A DNA stretch of 64,000 nt, taken from positions 620,001 through 684,000 of the forward strand of contig CAVRCA010000004.1 in the NCBI GenBank assembly GCA_963719345.1, given 5' to 3'. Below, in pieces: positions 45,189 to 54,779 of the stretch. Source of the stretch: CAVRCA01 sp963719345. GTDB lineage: Bacteria > Pseudomonadota > Alphaproteobacteria > Acetobacterales > Acetobacteraceae. The translations under genes were made by a program, and so were the position numbers. Under the pieces are notes generated by a model, which was given only the letters and a program-made list of their open reading frames with translations, made no database searches and was not told the DNA's origin. Within the stretch, counting starts at the first letter, position 1. Each line of letters opens with the position of its first letter.

Positions 45189-47586
45189 ATGCGGCCCACC
45201 CGTTTCGTCGCAATGGCCTTGTTGCTGATGCTCGCCAATTGCGGCCCGGTGCGCATCGGCCGGCAATCCGGCTCTCATCCGGCGAACGCTGCGACCCGTG
45301 CGGTCGAGGTGGCCTCGCCCCACCCGCCACCGCCGGTGCTCCGGTCGGGCGCTGCCGATTTTGCCTGTGCTCCCGGTGCGATCACCTGCGTGCGCCTGAA
45401 CGGCCGCGACGCTGGCGGCCGGATTGTCCCCGCGACGTTCGGAATGCCGTTTGCGCCCGGACAAGTCGCCTCCGGAGCCACCCTCATGGCCAGCGTGCGC
45501 GGCCGACCCGTTCCGTTGCAGATGGACGAGCGCGCGTCCTACCCCGACGGCTCGCTCCGGTTCGCCATCCTCAGTGTCGCGCTGCCCGTCGCGGATGCCG
45601 GCGAGGTCGTCTCCCTGGCGCTCGGCGATGCGCCGGCGGGGGCCGCGGTGGACCCCGGCGCATGGCTGCGCGCCGGCCATGACGTCCGGGTGTCGATGAA
45701 CGTCTACTCGCCACAGGTTTCCACGATCACGCTCGGCGATCGCCGCGGCACCGAACCCGGCACGCCGTTCCAGCCGGGCGAGACGATCACGGTGCATCTC
45801 GGCGATGACCCCGCCGACACCTACACCGTCCAGGTCACCGACAAGACGGCCGGGGGTGGATTCCGGACGCTGAGCGAGTTGTCGAAGCAGCTCCTCGCGG
45901 AGATCAGTCGCAGCAGCCGCTTCCGCCCCTACAAGCTCGGCGAGGGGGGCGGCTACGAGACCCTGTGGGTGACGACGCGCGGCGGCGATCAGGGCCGGCC
46001 GTTCACGGTCCGGGTGGAGACGAACTCGCGGGCGAAGGTGCGGACGGACCAGTTGCAGGCCTACGAACCGCCGCGCCGCTACACCGCCTCCGCGCGCGCC
46101 ATGCTGGACCGGGCGGGGCCGCACGTCTGGCTCGGCGGCCCGGTCGCGGGCGAGATTATGCTCGCCGGACCGATCGCCGCGTCCGACGGCACGCCTCATC
46201 CTCGGCTGACCGCGCGCATGAACCTGCGGGTTTATGCCGGCGTGCCGCAGGCGCGCGCCGACGTCATTGTCGAGGATCTCTGGGCCTATGACCCTGGACC
46301 TCGCAACTGGCATTACGACGTTGCGATCGAGCAGGACGGCAAAGCGGTCTTTCAGCGGGAGGACCTGACCCACTTTCATAACGCTCGGTGGCACAAGGTG
46401 ATCTGGTCCGGCGCCGACCCCGACCTGTTCGTCCAGTACCGACCGGCACCATCTCCTGAACAGCCGCGCGGTGCTGCACTACGACGAGCACCTTGCCATT
46501 CCGGCATCCGTCATCGAGGCTGATTTCAATGGGCTTGCCAAGATCGACACCGGGATCATGGGCAGCGCCAACGTGCTGTACTATTTCGGCACCACGGGTG
46601 GGCGGGCCGACATCGGCCCGGTGCCGCGCTGGACCACGCTCTACCTGCTGTCGATGGACCCGCGCGAATACACGGTAATGATGGCGAACGCCGACGCGAG
46701 CGGCAGCATCCCGATCCATTACCGCGACCGCAGGACCGATCGCCCCGTCGACGTCGACGACCACCCGCACGAGGCGTTGCCGCGGGCGATCAACGGCGAC
46801 ACGCCTTGGAGCCCCGAGCGGGCACATCAGCCCTCGCTCGCCTACGTGCCCTATATCGTCACCGGCGACCGTTACTACCTAGAGGAGACGCAGTTCTGGG
46901 CGACGTGGAACCTGCTGTCGAACGAATCGGGGGCCGTCGGTCTGGTGCTCGGAACGTTCCAGACCCGCGGCGATGCCTGGTCCCTGCGCGCCGTCGCCGA
47001 GGCCGCCGAGATCACGCCCGACCGCGATCCGGCCAAGCCGTATTTTCAGGCCAAGCTCGAGCAGAACCTGCGGTTCGCCGAATCGCAATACGCGCGGCGG
47101 TCCAATCCGCTCGGGCTCGACGCGATCATGAACCGAGGCGACCGCTTCGCGCCCTGGCAGGCCGATTTCCTGATCCTGGTGCTGTCGCAGATCCAGGCCA
47201 ACGGCTATGCCGGGGCCGAGACCTTCATGCGCTGGCTCGCGATCCCGGCACTCGGGGTGTGGACGAACGAGCCGAACGGGTATTGCCGGATGAACGCCCC
47301 GCCGGGCGGCCTGACGATGCGCCGACCGGGGGGCGGCGGCCTCGTGACCACCTGGAAGGAGTTGCAGGAGCTGAACTTTCCCCAGCAGGCGGGGTGTCCG
47401 ACCGCATTCCCGAAGGAGGCCTATGACGGGTCGCCGATCGGCTACGTGGCCAATGCCATGGCGGCGGCGGCGGTGCTGTCCGACATCGAGGTGCCCGGCG
47501 CTCGGCCGCTGTTCGATGCCCTGAACGAGCGGGAGAGCGGCGTCAACTTCGCCCGCGACCCCACATTCCGCGTCGTGCCGCGCTGA
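45189..47586 (+). pseudogene. large secreted lipoprotein of unknown function, one-base frameshift
   Basis: Restored length is about 798 residues. The signal VAMALLLMLANCGPVRIG has an LANC lipobox. Frame one runs to DPDLFVQY at 46439; an extra C at 46440 (TACCGAC) then shifts the frame, and without it the chain continues DRHHLLNSRAVLHYDEHL. The second half (YVPYIVTGDRYYLEETQFWATWNLL, FAPWQADFLILVLSQIQANGY) looks like an alpha/alpha-toroid glycan-processing fold, and the first half is beta-rich. I suspect a polysaccharide-active exported protein but cannot name a family. It precedes ino1. Confidence 0.65.
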
Positions 47587-47665
47587 GGCGGGTGGACGAA
47601 CGACGGAACCGAAGGTACTTAGCTGCGTTGCAACCGGTTGGCCCGCGATTGGCGGAGAGGTGTCG

Positions 47666-48745
47666 TTGGGAAAAATTCGCGTCGCCCTCGTGGGTGTCGG
47701 CAATTGTGCCTCCTCACTGGTCCAGGGGGTCGCGTTCTATCGCGACGCCGCTGCCGATCAGTCGGTTCCCGGCCTCATGCATGTCGCACTCGGCGGCTAT
47801 CACGTTGGCGACGTGACGTTCTGCGCCGCGTTCGATGTCGCCGTCGGCAAGGTCGGCCTCGATCTCGCCGAGGCGATCGGGGCCGAGCCCAACAACACCA
47901 CCCGCTTTGCCGAGGTTCCGCATTCCGGGGTGATCGTGCAGCGCGGGCCGACCCTGGACGGCATCGGCCGCTACGTACGGGATGTCGTCGAAGAATCCGA
48001 CGCGGCCGCGGTGGATGTCGCCGCCGCGTTGCGCCGGGCCGAGGCGAACGTGCTGGTGTCCTACCTTCCGGTCGGTGCCGAAGCGGCGACTCGTTGGTAC
48101 GCCGAGCAGGCGCTCGCCGCGGGCTGCGCGTTCGTCAACTGCATTCCGGTGTTCATCGCCTCCGATCCGGCGTGGCGAGGTCGGTTCGAGGCGAAACGGC
48201 TGCCGATCATCGGGGACGACATCAAGTCGCAGGTCGGCGCCACCATCGTCCATCGCACCCTGACCAACCTTTTTCGCGACCGCGGCGTCCGGCTGGATCG
48301 GACCTATCAGCTCAATTTCGGCGGCAACACCGACTTCATGAACATGCTCGAACGCGACCGGCTGGAGTCGAAGAAGCTGTCGAAGACCCGTGCCGTGACC
48401 AGCCAGCTTGCCGAGCCGCTGTCGAACGCCGACGCCCATGTCGGGCCGAGCGACTACGTGCCCTGGCTCGACGACCGCAAGTGGGCCTACATCCGGATGG
48501 AGGGCACGACGTTCGGCAACGTGCCGATTGCCTGCGAGCTGAAGCTGGAAGTGTGGGACTCGCCCAACTCGGCGGGTGTGGTGATCGATGCGGTGCGCTG
48601 CGCCAAGCTGGCGCTCGACCGCGGTATCGGGGGGGCGCTCACCAGCCCCTCCAGCTACTTCATGAAGAGCCCGCCCGAGCAGTTCACCGACCACGACGCC
48701 CGTCTCCGCACGGAGGCTTTCATCCGGGGCGAGGCGGCGAGATAG
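47666..48745 (+). CDS. ino1: inositol-3-phosphate synthase (Ino1)
   Basis: About 359 residues. Converts glucose 6-phosphate to myo-inositol 3-phosphate with internal NAD cycling. The NAD motif is VALVGVGNCASSLVQG. Other family blocks are IGDDIKSQVGATIVHRTL, NFGGNTDFMNML (active-site Lys/Asp region) and DSPNSAGVVIDAVRCAKLA. It is the short actinobacterial/archaeal-like type. I favour TTG 47666 with GGAGAGG five bases upstream; GTG 47660 overlaps that ribosome site. Confidence 0.93.
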   Translation: MGKIRVALVGVGNCASSLVQGVAFYRDAAADQSVPGLMHVALGGYHVGDVTFCAAFDVAVGKVGLDLAEAIGAEPNNTTRFAEVPHSGVIVQRGPTLDGIGRYVRDVVEESDAAAVDVAAALRRAEANVLVSYLPVGAEAATRWYAEQALAAGCAFVNCIPVFIASDPAWRGRFEAKRLPIIGDDIKSQVGATIVHRTLTNLFRDRGVRLDRTYQLNFGGNTDFMNMLERDRLESKKLSKTRAVTSQLAEPLSNADAHVGPSDYVPWLDDRKWAYIRMEGTTFGNVPIACELKLEVWDSPNSAGVVIDAVRCAKLALDRGIGGALTSPSSYFMKSPPEQFTDHDARLRTEAFIRGEAAR

Positions 48746-48753
48746 CGCCCCGC

Positions 48754-49362
48754 ATGCCGGGCACCACGACCTTCCATCTCGTGCGGCACGGTGATTACGG
48801 CCAGCTCGGGCGCGTTCTCGCCGGTCGCACGTCCGGGCACTCGTTGAGCCAGGCGGGGGCCGAGCAGGCGCGCGGGGTCGCGCAGGCGCTGGCCGCCCTG
48901 CCGATCGTGAGTGTGGTTTCCAGCCCGCTCGAACGCACGCGCGAGACTGCGGCGCCGATCGCCGAGCGGCTCGGCTTGCCCGTCAGCATCGACCCCGACG
49001 TGATGGAAATCGATTTCGGCGAGTGGACCGGACGCACGTTCGAGTCGCTGCGCAGCTGGCCGGGCTGGGCGGGGTTCAATCGGTTCCGCAGCACGGCGCA
49101 GGTGCCCGGTGGCGAGTCGATGCTTGCCGTCCAGGCCCGCAGCATCGCCGCCATCGTGCGATGGCGCGCGGCGCATCCCGACGGCGAGGTGGTCGTCGTC
49201 AGCCACGGCGACGTCATAAAGTCCATCATCGCGCATTTCCTGACGATCCCGCTCGACATGTTCCGCCGTTTCGACATCGCGCCCGCCTCCCGCAGCGTGG
49301 TCGCCGTGACGGACGAGGATGCACGCGTGCTCGCGGTCAATCTGCCGCCGCCACTCGCTTGA
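48754..49362 (+). CDS. histidine phosphatase family protein
   Basis: A 202-residue phosphoglycerate-mutase-like phosphatase with LVRHG (His12) and a second catalytic His in VVVVSHGDVIKS, plus the acid-region EIDFGEWTGRTF. It starts eight bases after ino1, so an inositol-phosphate or sugar-phosphate substrate is possible. The 3' end overlaps the convergent glycosyltransferase by 26 bases. Confidence 0.87.
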   Translation: MPGTTTFHLVRHGDYGQLGRVLAGRTSGHSLSQAGAEQARGVAQALAALPIVSVVSSPLERTRETAAPIAERLGLPVSIDPDVMEIDFGEWTGRTFESLRSWPGWAGFNRFRSTAQVPGGESMLAVQARSIAAIVRWRAAHPDGEVVVVSHGDVIKSIIAHFLTIPLDMFRRFDIAPASRSVVAVTDEDARVLAVNLPPPLA

Positions 49363-50239
49363 GATCCGAGCGGAGGGCAGCGAGTGGCGCGCGCCAGTCT
49401 CCCGCCCTGGTCTGTCGATAGAGACGCATGGTCGGGTACCAGGGCGAGTCGGTTCGCCTCTCCATCCACCGCCAGTCGGCATCGCGCTTGAGCAGCAGCC
49501 AGGTCGGCCGCCCGAGCGCGCCGGCGAGGTGTGCCATCATCGTGTCTACCGTAACGACGAGGTCGAGCGCGCTTACCACCCGTGCGGTCGCCAGCACGTC
49601 GGCGCCGGGAGGATGCGCGGCCAGGCTGTGCAGGCGGAGGCCGGGAACGTCGCACGCCCGTTGCAGAAGGTCTTGCGGCACCGAGCGCTCCGCATCCCAC
49701 GCGCCCGCGCGCCAGCACAGTCCGATCCACCGCCGCGCCGTCATGCCCGGCAATGACACGCTGCTGTTGGCACCTACGAGGTCAAATCCGGGCTCGGCCT
49801 TAAGATACGGGACGCTCTCACCCATTGCCTCCAGCCGCAGCGCATGCCCGAGTTCCATGACCTCGATGTCGCACTCGGCAGGCGGCAGCGGCGCGTCGGG
49901 CCGGAACGGCACCCAACGACGGACCCCTGGCGTGCCGCAGAGAAGACTAAGCAATGACGCCTGCACCTCCACCATCACCGACGCGGCGACTTGGGCCAGG
50001 TGGGGCAGGTAGCGCGCGAACTGTAGGGTGTCGCCGAGGCCGTGATAGCACCGCACCAGCACATGCCGACCTGCGAGGCCGCGACCATCCCAGACCCAGC
50101 GCAGATGGTAGGGCAGGCGGGGGTCGTCGGCGGCAGCCGGATCGCGCTCGGCCAGCACCTCGTCGCTGATCGCGTGCGCCGCCGGAAAATCGCCTCGGCG
50201 CATGGCAGCGAGCCAGCGTGACCCGAGACTGGCGCTCAA
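49337..50239 (-). CDS. glycosyltransferase, GT9/heptosyltransferase-like
   Basis: About 300 residues of a GT-B fold. GRHVLVRCYHGLGDTLQFARYLPHL is the hallmark of the TPR-associated GT9-like group, and VVTVDTMMAHLAGALGRPTWLLL is the sugar-nucleotide region. The likely start is TTG 50239, whose last bases form the stop of the upstream gene (TTGA); ATG 50203 is the alternative but lacks a ribosome site. Last gene of the nine-gene operon. Confidence 0.8.
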   Translation of the reverse strand: MSASLGSRWLAAMRRGDFPAAHAISDEVLAERDPAAADDPRLPYHLRWVWDGRGLAGRHVLVRCYHGLGDTLQFARYLPHLAQVAASVMVEVQASLLSLLCGTPGVRRWVPFRPDAPLPPAECDIEVMELGHALRLEAMGESVPYLKAEPGFDLVGANSSVSLPGMTARRWIGLCWRAGAWDAERSVPQDLLQRACDVPGLRLHSLAAHPPGADVLATARVVSALDLVVTVDTMMAHLAGALGRPTWLLLKRDADWRWMERRTDSPWYPTMRLYRQTRAGDWRAPLAALRSDLKRVAAAD

Positions 50240-51072
50240 GGCCGGCGCAACACGAAGGCGCGCCCGTCCCAGAGCGCGAACGGCGTCGTTCCCAACACGC
50301 TGGCGACAAAACCGTGCGTCGCCGCCCAGTGTTCGGCCTCGACGACGTCGGCCGCCTGGTCGGAACTGTACGAGAGATTGAGGATGGCGAGCGCGCCACC
50401 TGGCCGGAGGACGCGCGCCGCGTCGCGGACATGGCGTTCGGCGAGCGCTTGGCCGGCTTGCATCAGGTAGGGAAAACTGTCCACCGCCAGCACCAGGTCG
50501 AACGAGGCCGCGGGCAGCGCAAGTCCCTCGCCGTCGGTCAGCTCGAAACGCAGATTGGGCGCCGGACCGCGACGCTCTGCCTCCTGGATCATGGCCGGAG
50601 AGAGGTCGAGGCCGAGGACCGAGCGGACGCGGGGGGCGAGGGCGGTAGCGACCCGGCCGATCCCGCAGCCGAGATCGAGCACGTCCCGCTCCGGTCCGAT
50701 CAAATGCTCCCTGTCGAGCCACGCCACGAGCTCGTCGGTCGCCCGCGCCAGGATTGCCGGGTCGCCGAGCGAGTAGGCCGCGACGCTTGCCTCGGGGGCG
50801 GCGAGCACGGCGCGGTCGAACAGTTTGCGGATATGCGTGATGGCGTCGTCCGGATCGGCAGGGCGGGCGTGATCGACGCCGGCAAACACGGCTCGCAGCT
50901 CCAGCAACTGCGCCCGGCGAGCTTCAATGAGCGCGCGCAACGCGTCGTCCTGATCGGCGAGCACCGGGAGAACCGCATCTGGTGAGTGGCCGGCGAGCAG
51001 CAGCCGTGCCACGGCGACCTCCGGGGAGACGCGCCCACCGCGGTAGTGCTGCAGGATTTCGAGGATGGTCAA
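50236..51072 (-). CDS. class I SAM-dependent methyltransferase
   Basis: About 278 residues. An N-terminal helical segment of some 100 residues (LTILEILQHYRGGRVSPEVA) precedes the Rossmann methyltransferase with SAM motif VLDLGCGIGRVATALA, GLDLSPAMIQEA and RVLRPGGALAILNLSYS. The start is most likely TTG 51072 in a TTGA overlap with the upstream stop; the next in-frame ATG would begin far inside that gene. Acceptor probably a sugar. Confidence 0.82.
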   Translation of the reverse strand: MTILEILQHYRGGRVSPEVAVARLLLAGHSPDAVLPVLADQDDALRALIEARRAQLLELRAVFAGVDHARPADPDDAITHIRKLFDRAVLAAPEASVAAYSLGDPAILARATDELVAWLDREHLIGPERDVLDLGCGIGRVATALAPRVRSVLGLDLSPAMIQEAERRGPAPNLRFELTDGEGLALPAASFDLVLAVDSFPYLMQAGQALAERHVRDAARVLRPGGALAILNLSYSSDQAADVVEAEHWAATHGFVASVLGTTPFALWDGRAFVLRRP

Positions 51073-52070
51073 GTCGGTGTCAGGCGGCAGGCCGCGTTCA
51101 TGCGGTCGATCCCGCCCCACTCGTATTTGTAGCGCTCGCCGCCGCGCAAAAAATGCACCTCCGAAAATCCCTCGCGCACGGCCTGCTCGATAACGGCGCC
51201 GAGCAGCACGGAGCCGGGTCCTTCGCGGGCCATGCTTCGATCATAGCCGCTGAGATAGCACAGCAGCCGGCGGCCACCGTCCACCAGGACATGCATCGCG
51301 GCGACGATTGCATCATCCAGGCGCAGCACGTAGAGCCGCAACCGTTCGGCTGCGAGCAGCGCCGGGGCGGCGTCCCGGTGAAACGTGCGCACCCGGTCAT
51401 CGCCCAGCACGCCTTGTCCGCTCCAACGTGCCTCGTGCAAGCGGAACAGCTCATCGAGCAGGCGAGGAAGCGTCGCGGCGGTTGCGACCTCGACGGCGCA
51501 CGCGCCGGCCCGGGCCATGCGGTTGCGATTGAGACGATAGCTGCGAAGCAAAGCCGGTGGGAGCACGTCGGCAAGGCGATCGGCTCCGGCGGGGATGTTC
51601 AGCACCGGACAGGGGTCCGCGACCTGCCACTCGAGCCGCCAGTCGGGAGGACCGGTGATGCCGCGCAGAGTGGCACCCGGCGGAAGGTCAATCAGGTCGC
51701 AGCTGGTGATCCCGTCGGCGGTCGCGTCTCGCAATGCGGTACGGAGCAGGTCGTCTCCGGCAGTGGGCGGCAGCCCCGGCGCCAGCAGCGCATCCTGATA
51801 GTCGGTGATCCCTGCGCCAATCGGCAGAAGCTTGCGCGCAGGCGGTTCGTCGAGCCGGTAGAGCGGCAGGATGCCCACCAGCTCGCAGCTTTCCCGCAGC
51901 ACAGCGACTCGCGGCATCCCGGTACCGAAGTGCCGCCACCACGGCAGCAACCAGTCTGGCGACTGGAACGGCGTCGCAGCGGGTGCGCGGTGCCACAGGC
52001 GGTGCCAAGCGGGATACAGGGCCACAAGCTGGTCGTCGGTGGTGAGCAGGTCGGCGGCGAGCGTCGTCAT
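51069..52070 (-). CDS. CelD/BcsL-type GNAT acetyltransferase
   Basis: A 333-residue double-GNAT protein (Acetyltransf_6). Landmarks: TPFQSPDWLLPWWRHFG near the N-terminus, LRSYRLNRNRMARAG in the middle, and SGYDRSMAREGPGSVLLGAVIEQAVREG with HFLRGGERYKYEWG near the C-terminus. Relatives occur in polysaccharide clusters and acylate amino sugars or polymer. The start overlaps the stop of the upstream GT4 gene as ATGA. Confidence 0.86.
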   Translation of the reverse strand: MTTLAADLLTTDDQLVALYPAWHRLWHRAPAATPFQSPDWLLPWWRHFGTGMPRVAVLRESCELVGILPLYRLDEPPARKLLPIGAGITDYQDALLAPGLPPTAGDDLLRTALRDATADGITSCDLIDLPPGATLRGITGPPDWRLEWQVADPCPVLNIPAGADRLADVLPPALLRSYRLNRNRMARAGACAVEVATAATLPRLLDELFRLHEARWSGQGVLGDDRVRTFHRDAAPALLAAERLRLYVLRLDDAIVAAMHVLVDGGRRLLCYLSGYDRSMAREGPGSVLLGAVIEQAVREGFSEVHFLRGGERYKYEWGGIDRMNAACRLTPT

Positions 52071-53113
52071 GTCGCTTGGCGCGCGGCGATCGCGTGGTAG
52101 CGCTCCATGTAGGCCGCAACCATCCGGGTTTGCGAGAATCGGTCCGACGCCGCTGCACGGCAGACTGCCGGGTCGATCTCACCAATGTTGTGGATCGCGG
52201 TGGCCATCTCGGTCACGTCCGATACCAGATAGCCGTTACGATGATGCTCGACGATGTCCGTCAGGGCGCCCGAACGGAACGCGATGACCGGCGTGCCGCA
52301 GGCAAGGGCCTCCATGGCGACGAGCGAACTGGTTTCCGGCGCGAGGCTAGGCACCAGCAGGCAGCGCGCCGCCGCCAGCAGACGACGCTTGCGGGCGAAG
52401 CCGACCGGTCCCAGAAAACGCCGCGCCCCGTCCAGGCGAGGCACCACCTCGGCATCGAAATAGGCGCGATGCTCGGGATAGGAAAAAACCTCGCCACCGA
52501 TCAGCAGTGCAACGCCCGCCTCCCGTGCGGCCTCCAGTGCCAGATGGGTGCCCTTCTCCGGACAGATCCGACCAAGTGTGAGAGCAAAACTCCGGCGCGC
52601 GTGCCGCGCCTGTCCGAGTGCCTCGACGGGCACGCCGTTGCCGATCGGCGGCAGCAGGCTTGCACTCGGGGGACACTCGGCATGTTGGGCCTCCGAGACG
52701 CAGTGCAGCCAGGTGTTCGGACGCGTCGGCGCCAGAGCCGCCGGCGGATACCAGTCGGGCGGCAGATGCAGTGTCACCAGCGTGGGCGGTCCCGGGGAAG
52801 GCAGAAGGTCAAGAAAATCGATGCCGTGCATGTGCACGATGTCGACGCGCTCGCGGCGCAGGATTGCCGCCATCGCGTCGCGCGTCGCGCGATACGCATG
52901 CTGCCGCTCGGCTTCCCCGATCATCCCGCGTGGCAGCTCGGCCGTCACCACCAGCTCACCCGTCGCTTGGGAGCCGGCGCAGGCGACCACGATCGAGCGA
53001 TGGCCGGCGCGCACCAGCGCCCCGTCGAGCGTGCTGAGCACCTGTTCGGCGCCGCCGACCGCATCCGGTCCCACCGGAGCGAGCGTGTAGGCGACGCTGA
53101 GCACGGTCAGCAT
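52067..53113 (-). CDS. glycosyltransferase family 4
   Basis: A 348-residue GT-B glycosyltransferase: DAVGGAEQVLSTLDGALVRAGH at the N-terminus, HMHGIDFLDLLP, LTLGRICPEKGTHLALEAAR at the domain boundary and the donor-site APETSSLVAMEALACGTPVIAFRSGAL. The sugar donor cannot be told. It starts eight bases after the GH-A-like gene. Confidence 0.9.
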   Translation of the reverse strand: MLTVLSVAYTLAPVGPDAVGGAEQVLSTLDGALVRAGHRSIVVACAGSQATGELVVTAELPRGMIGEAERQHAYRATRDAMAAILRRERVDIVHMHGIDFLDLLPSPGPPTLVTLHLPPDWYPPAALAPTRPNTWLHCVSEAQHAECPPSASLLPPIGNGVPVEALGQARHARRSFALTLGRICPEKGTHLALEAAREAGVALLIGGEVFSYPEHRAYFDAEVVPRLDGARRFLGPVGFARKRRLLAAARCLLVPSLAPETSSLVAMEALACGTPVIAFRSGALTDIVEHHRNGYLVSDVTEMATAIHNIGEIDPAVCRAAASDRFSQTRMVAAYMERYHAIAARQAT

Positions 53114-53121
53114 CGCCGAGC

Positions 53122-54009
53122 TTATCGCGCGTACCGGCGAACCATCGCCGCACAGAACTCGGCAAACGCTTCGGGGTGTTTCGGCGGCGCGGTATAGTGT
53201 TCCCAGATCCCTTCATGGTCCGGCGTGAAGCAGAACGTGATGGTCACGTCGAACGGCTCCAGCGCGCGCATCTGGCGGTCGAACCAGTCGAGAGCGTTGG
53301 GACGGAACCAGTCGGCCCAGCTCAGGCCGGTCCGCAGGTACGTCACGCCGAGATCGCGCAGCCACCGCACCGCGTCGTCCAGCCGATGGTCCTCGAAATG
53401 GAACCATTGGCAGATACCGAGCTGCGGCGCGTGCTCGGCGAACCGGCGCGCAGCGAGCTTCGGCCTGCCGTGCTCGTCCAGCAGGCCCATGTGGAAGTGC
53501 CGGTAATAAGACGAGCCTTCTGCCTCCTTATGCCGTGTCGTGGCGGGCCACGCCGCCGGCAGATCGTACAGGCTGTACCAGTGGATTCGGGGTGCTCGGC
53601 CGGTCAGCAGTTCGGCGGTGCGTTGCAGGCCCCAGTCCTGCACCTCCTCGGCGCCGAATGTCGAAACCCCGACCTCGGAGACCCAAACCGGCAGCTCGGT
53701 GACGGCCGAGATCTGGTTGAGCTTCTCCGGCCATTCGTGGATCAGCCAGTGGTTCCAGTCGAGCGGGAAGCCGTGCACCGCGACCGCGTCAAGACTTTCC
53801 AGCACGCCGTGCCCGGTCATCAGCCGGATGAAGTCGGGGTCGATCGGTGACATGCCGCCCAACACGCGCGGCAAACCGGGCCGCTCGGCGGCGATGGCTT
53901 GGCAGGCCAGCCGGGTCATGCGCGCGAACACGGCCCAGCCCGGATCGTTCTCGAAATCCCAGTGCGACTTGTTGTTGGGTTCGTTCCAGATCATCGCGGC
54001 TTCGATCAT
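53122..54009 (-). CDS. clan GH-A glycosidase-like protein, apparently circularly permuted
   Basis: A 295-residue protein with (beta/alpha)8 glycosidase motifs in an unexpected order. It opens with the strand-4 acid/base motif AMIWNEPNN (Glu10). Then come VAVHGFP, the strand-7 nucleophile PVWVSEVG (Glu112), IHWYSLYDL (strand 8) and the usual C-terminal GLLDEHGRPKLAARRF. Only after that come the elements that normally begin the fold: LGICQWFHFEDHRL, LGVTYLRTGLSWADW, VTITFCFTPDHEG and FAEFCAAMVRRYAR. The upstream gene overlaps it by four bases, so no N-terminal copy is missing. Closest in style to GH39-like beta-xylosidases. No signal peptide. Confidence 0.75.
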   Translation of the reverse strand: MIEAAMIWNEPNNKSHWDFENDPGWAVFARMTRLACQAIAAERPGLPRVLGGMSPIDPDFIRLMTGHGVLESLDAVAVHGFPLDWNHWLIHEWPEKLNQISAVTELPVWVSEVGVSTFGAEEVQDWGLQRTAELLTGRAPRIHWYSLYDLPAAWPATTRHKEAEGSSYYRHFHMGLLDEHGRPKLAARRFAEHAPQLGICQWFHFEDHRLDDAVRWLRDLGVTYLRTGLSWADWFRPNALDWFDRQMRALEPFDVTITFCFTPDHEGIWEHYTAPPKHPEAFAEFCAAMVRRYAR

Positions 54010-54779
54010 CGGGGCGGCTCCGTCCCGCACGCTGGATAGACCGCGCCGTAGTCGCCGGGCGGGCGCTCGGCCCGGCGGCAGATGAACACCTCGTCCTCGG
54101 GATGACCGATGACGGAGAAGCCGGCGCTGCGCAGCATGGCCTCCGAGCAGGCGCGGTTCGGCGCCCACCAGTTGGTCGGGTCTCGCGAGTAGTCGCGCTC
54201 GATGAAGTGCAGCTTGGGCCAACCGGGATCGTCGAAAATCGCCGTCTCCCAGAAATCGTAGTCGGGTCTCACCTCGGTTACCTTGTCGCTGCCCCGCTGC
54301 ATCGACTGGAACACCAGCAGGTCCCGCGCGACGTGCTCATGGATCAGATCAAGCGCCAGCAGCGGATGCCGGAGGTGATAGAGCACGCCGATGAAGAACA
54401 CGATGTCGAACCGCTCGCCGAGTGCGCCGACGTCGTAGACGGAAAGCTGCCGCAGCTCGATGTCGAGCCCTTCCACCTCCGCGGCGAAGCGCGCTTGCGC
54501 AAGATAGTCCGCGTCGAAGTCGATGCCGAGCACGCGCGCCGCACCCCGGCGCTTCATCTCCAACGCGTAGAAGCCGCCGTTGCAGCCGATGTCGAGCACC
54601 GTCTTGCCCGAGAGATCGGTCGGGATCGAACCGGCGAAGCGCTGCCATTTGACGCGCGGGTAATCGCCCAAGAAATGCTCCGGGGCGGTGTGGACCCCCT
54701 TGAGATCGAGGTTGTGGAACCACGGCCCCAGTTCACCGGCACGCGCGCGGATCGTCTCCGGAGTCCACCGCGGGCTCAA
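54006..54779 (-). CDS. SAM-dependent methyltransferase, CmoB-like/glycan-cluster type
   Basis: A 257-residue methyltransferase: GPWFHNLDLKGVHTAPEHFLGDYP, then SAM motif VLDIGCNGGFYALEMKRRGA (61-80), IDFDADYLAQARFA and FFIGVLYHLRHPLLAL. The N-terminal block recalls tRNA-modifying CmoB, but length and context fit a methyltransferase subfamily I associate with glycan clusters (TIGR04290 from memory, unchecked). Both its ends overlap neighbours by four bases. Confidence 0.8.
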   Translation of the reverse strand: MSPRWTPETIRARAGELGPWFHNLDLKGVHTAPEHFLGDYPRVKWQRFAGSIPTDLSGKTVLDIGCNGGFYALEMKRRGAARVLGIDFDADYLAQARFAAEVEGLDIELRQLSVYDVGALGERFDIVFFIGVLYHLRHPLLALDLIHEHVARDLLVFQSMQRGSDKVTEVRPDYDFWETAIFDDPGWPKLHFIERDYSRDPTNWWAPNRACSEAMLRSAGFSVIGHPEDEVFICRRAERPPGDYGAVYPACGTEPPR

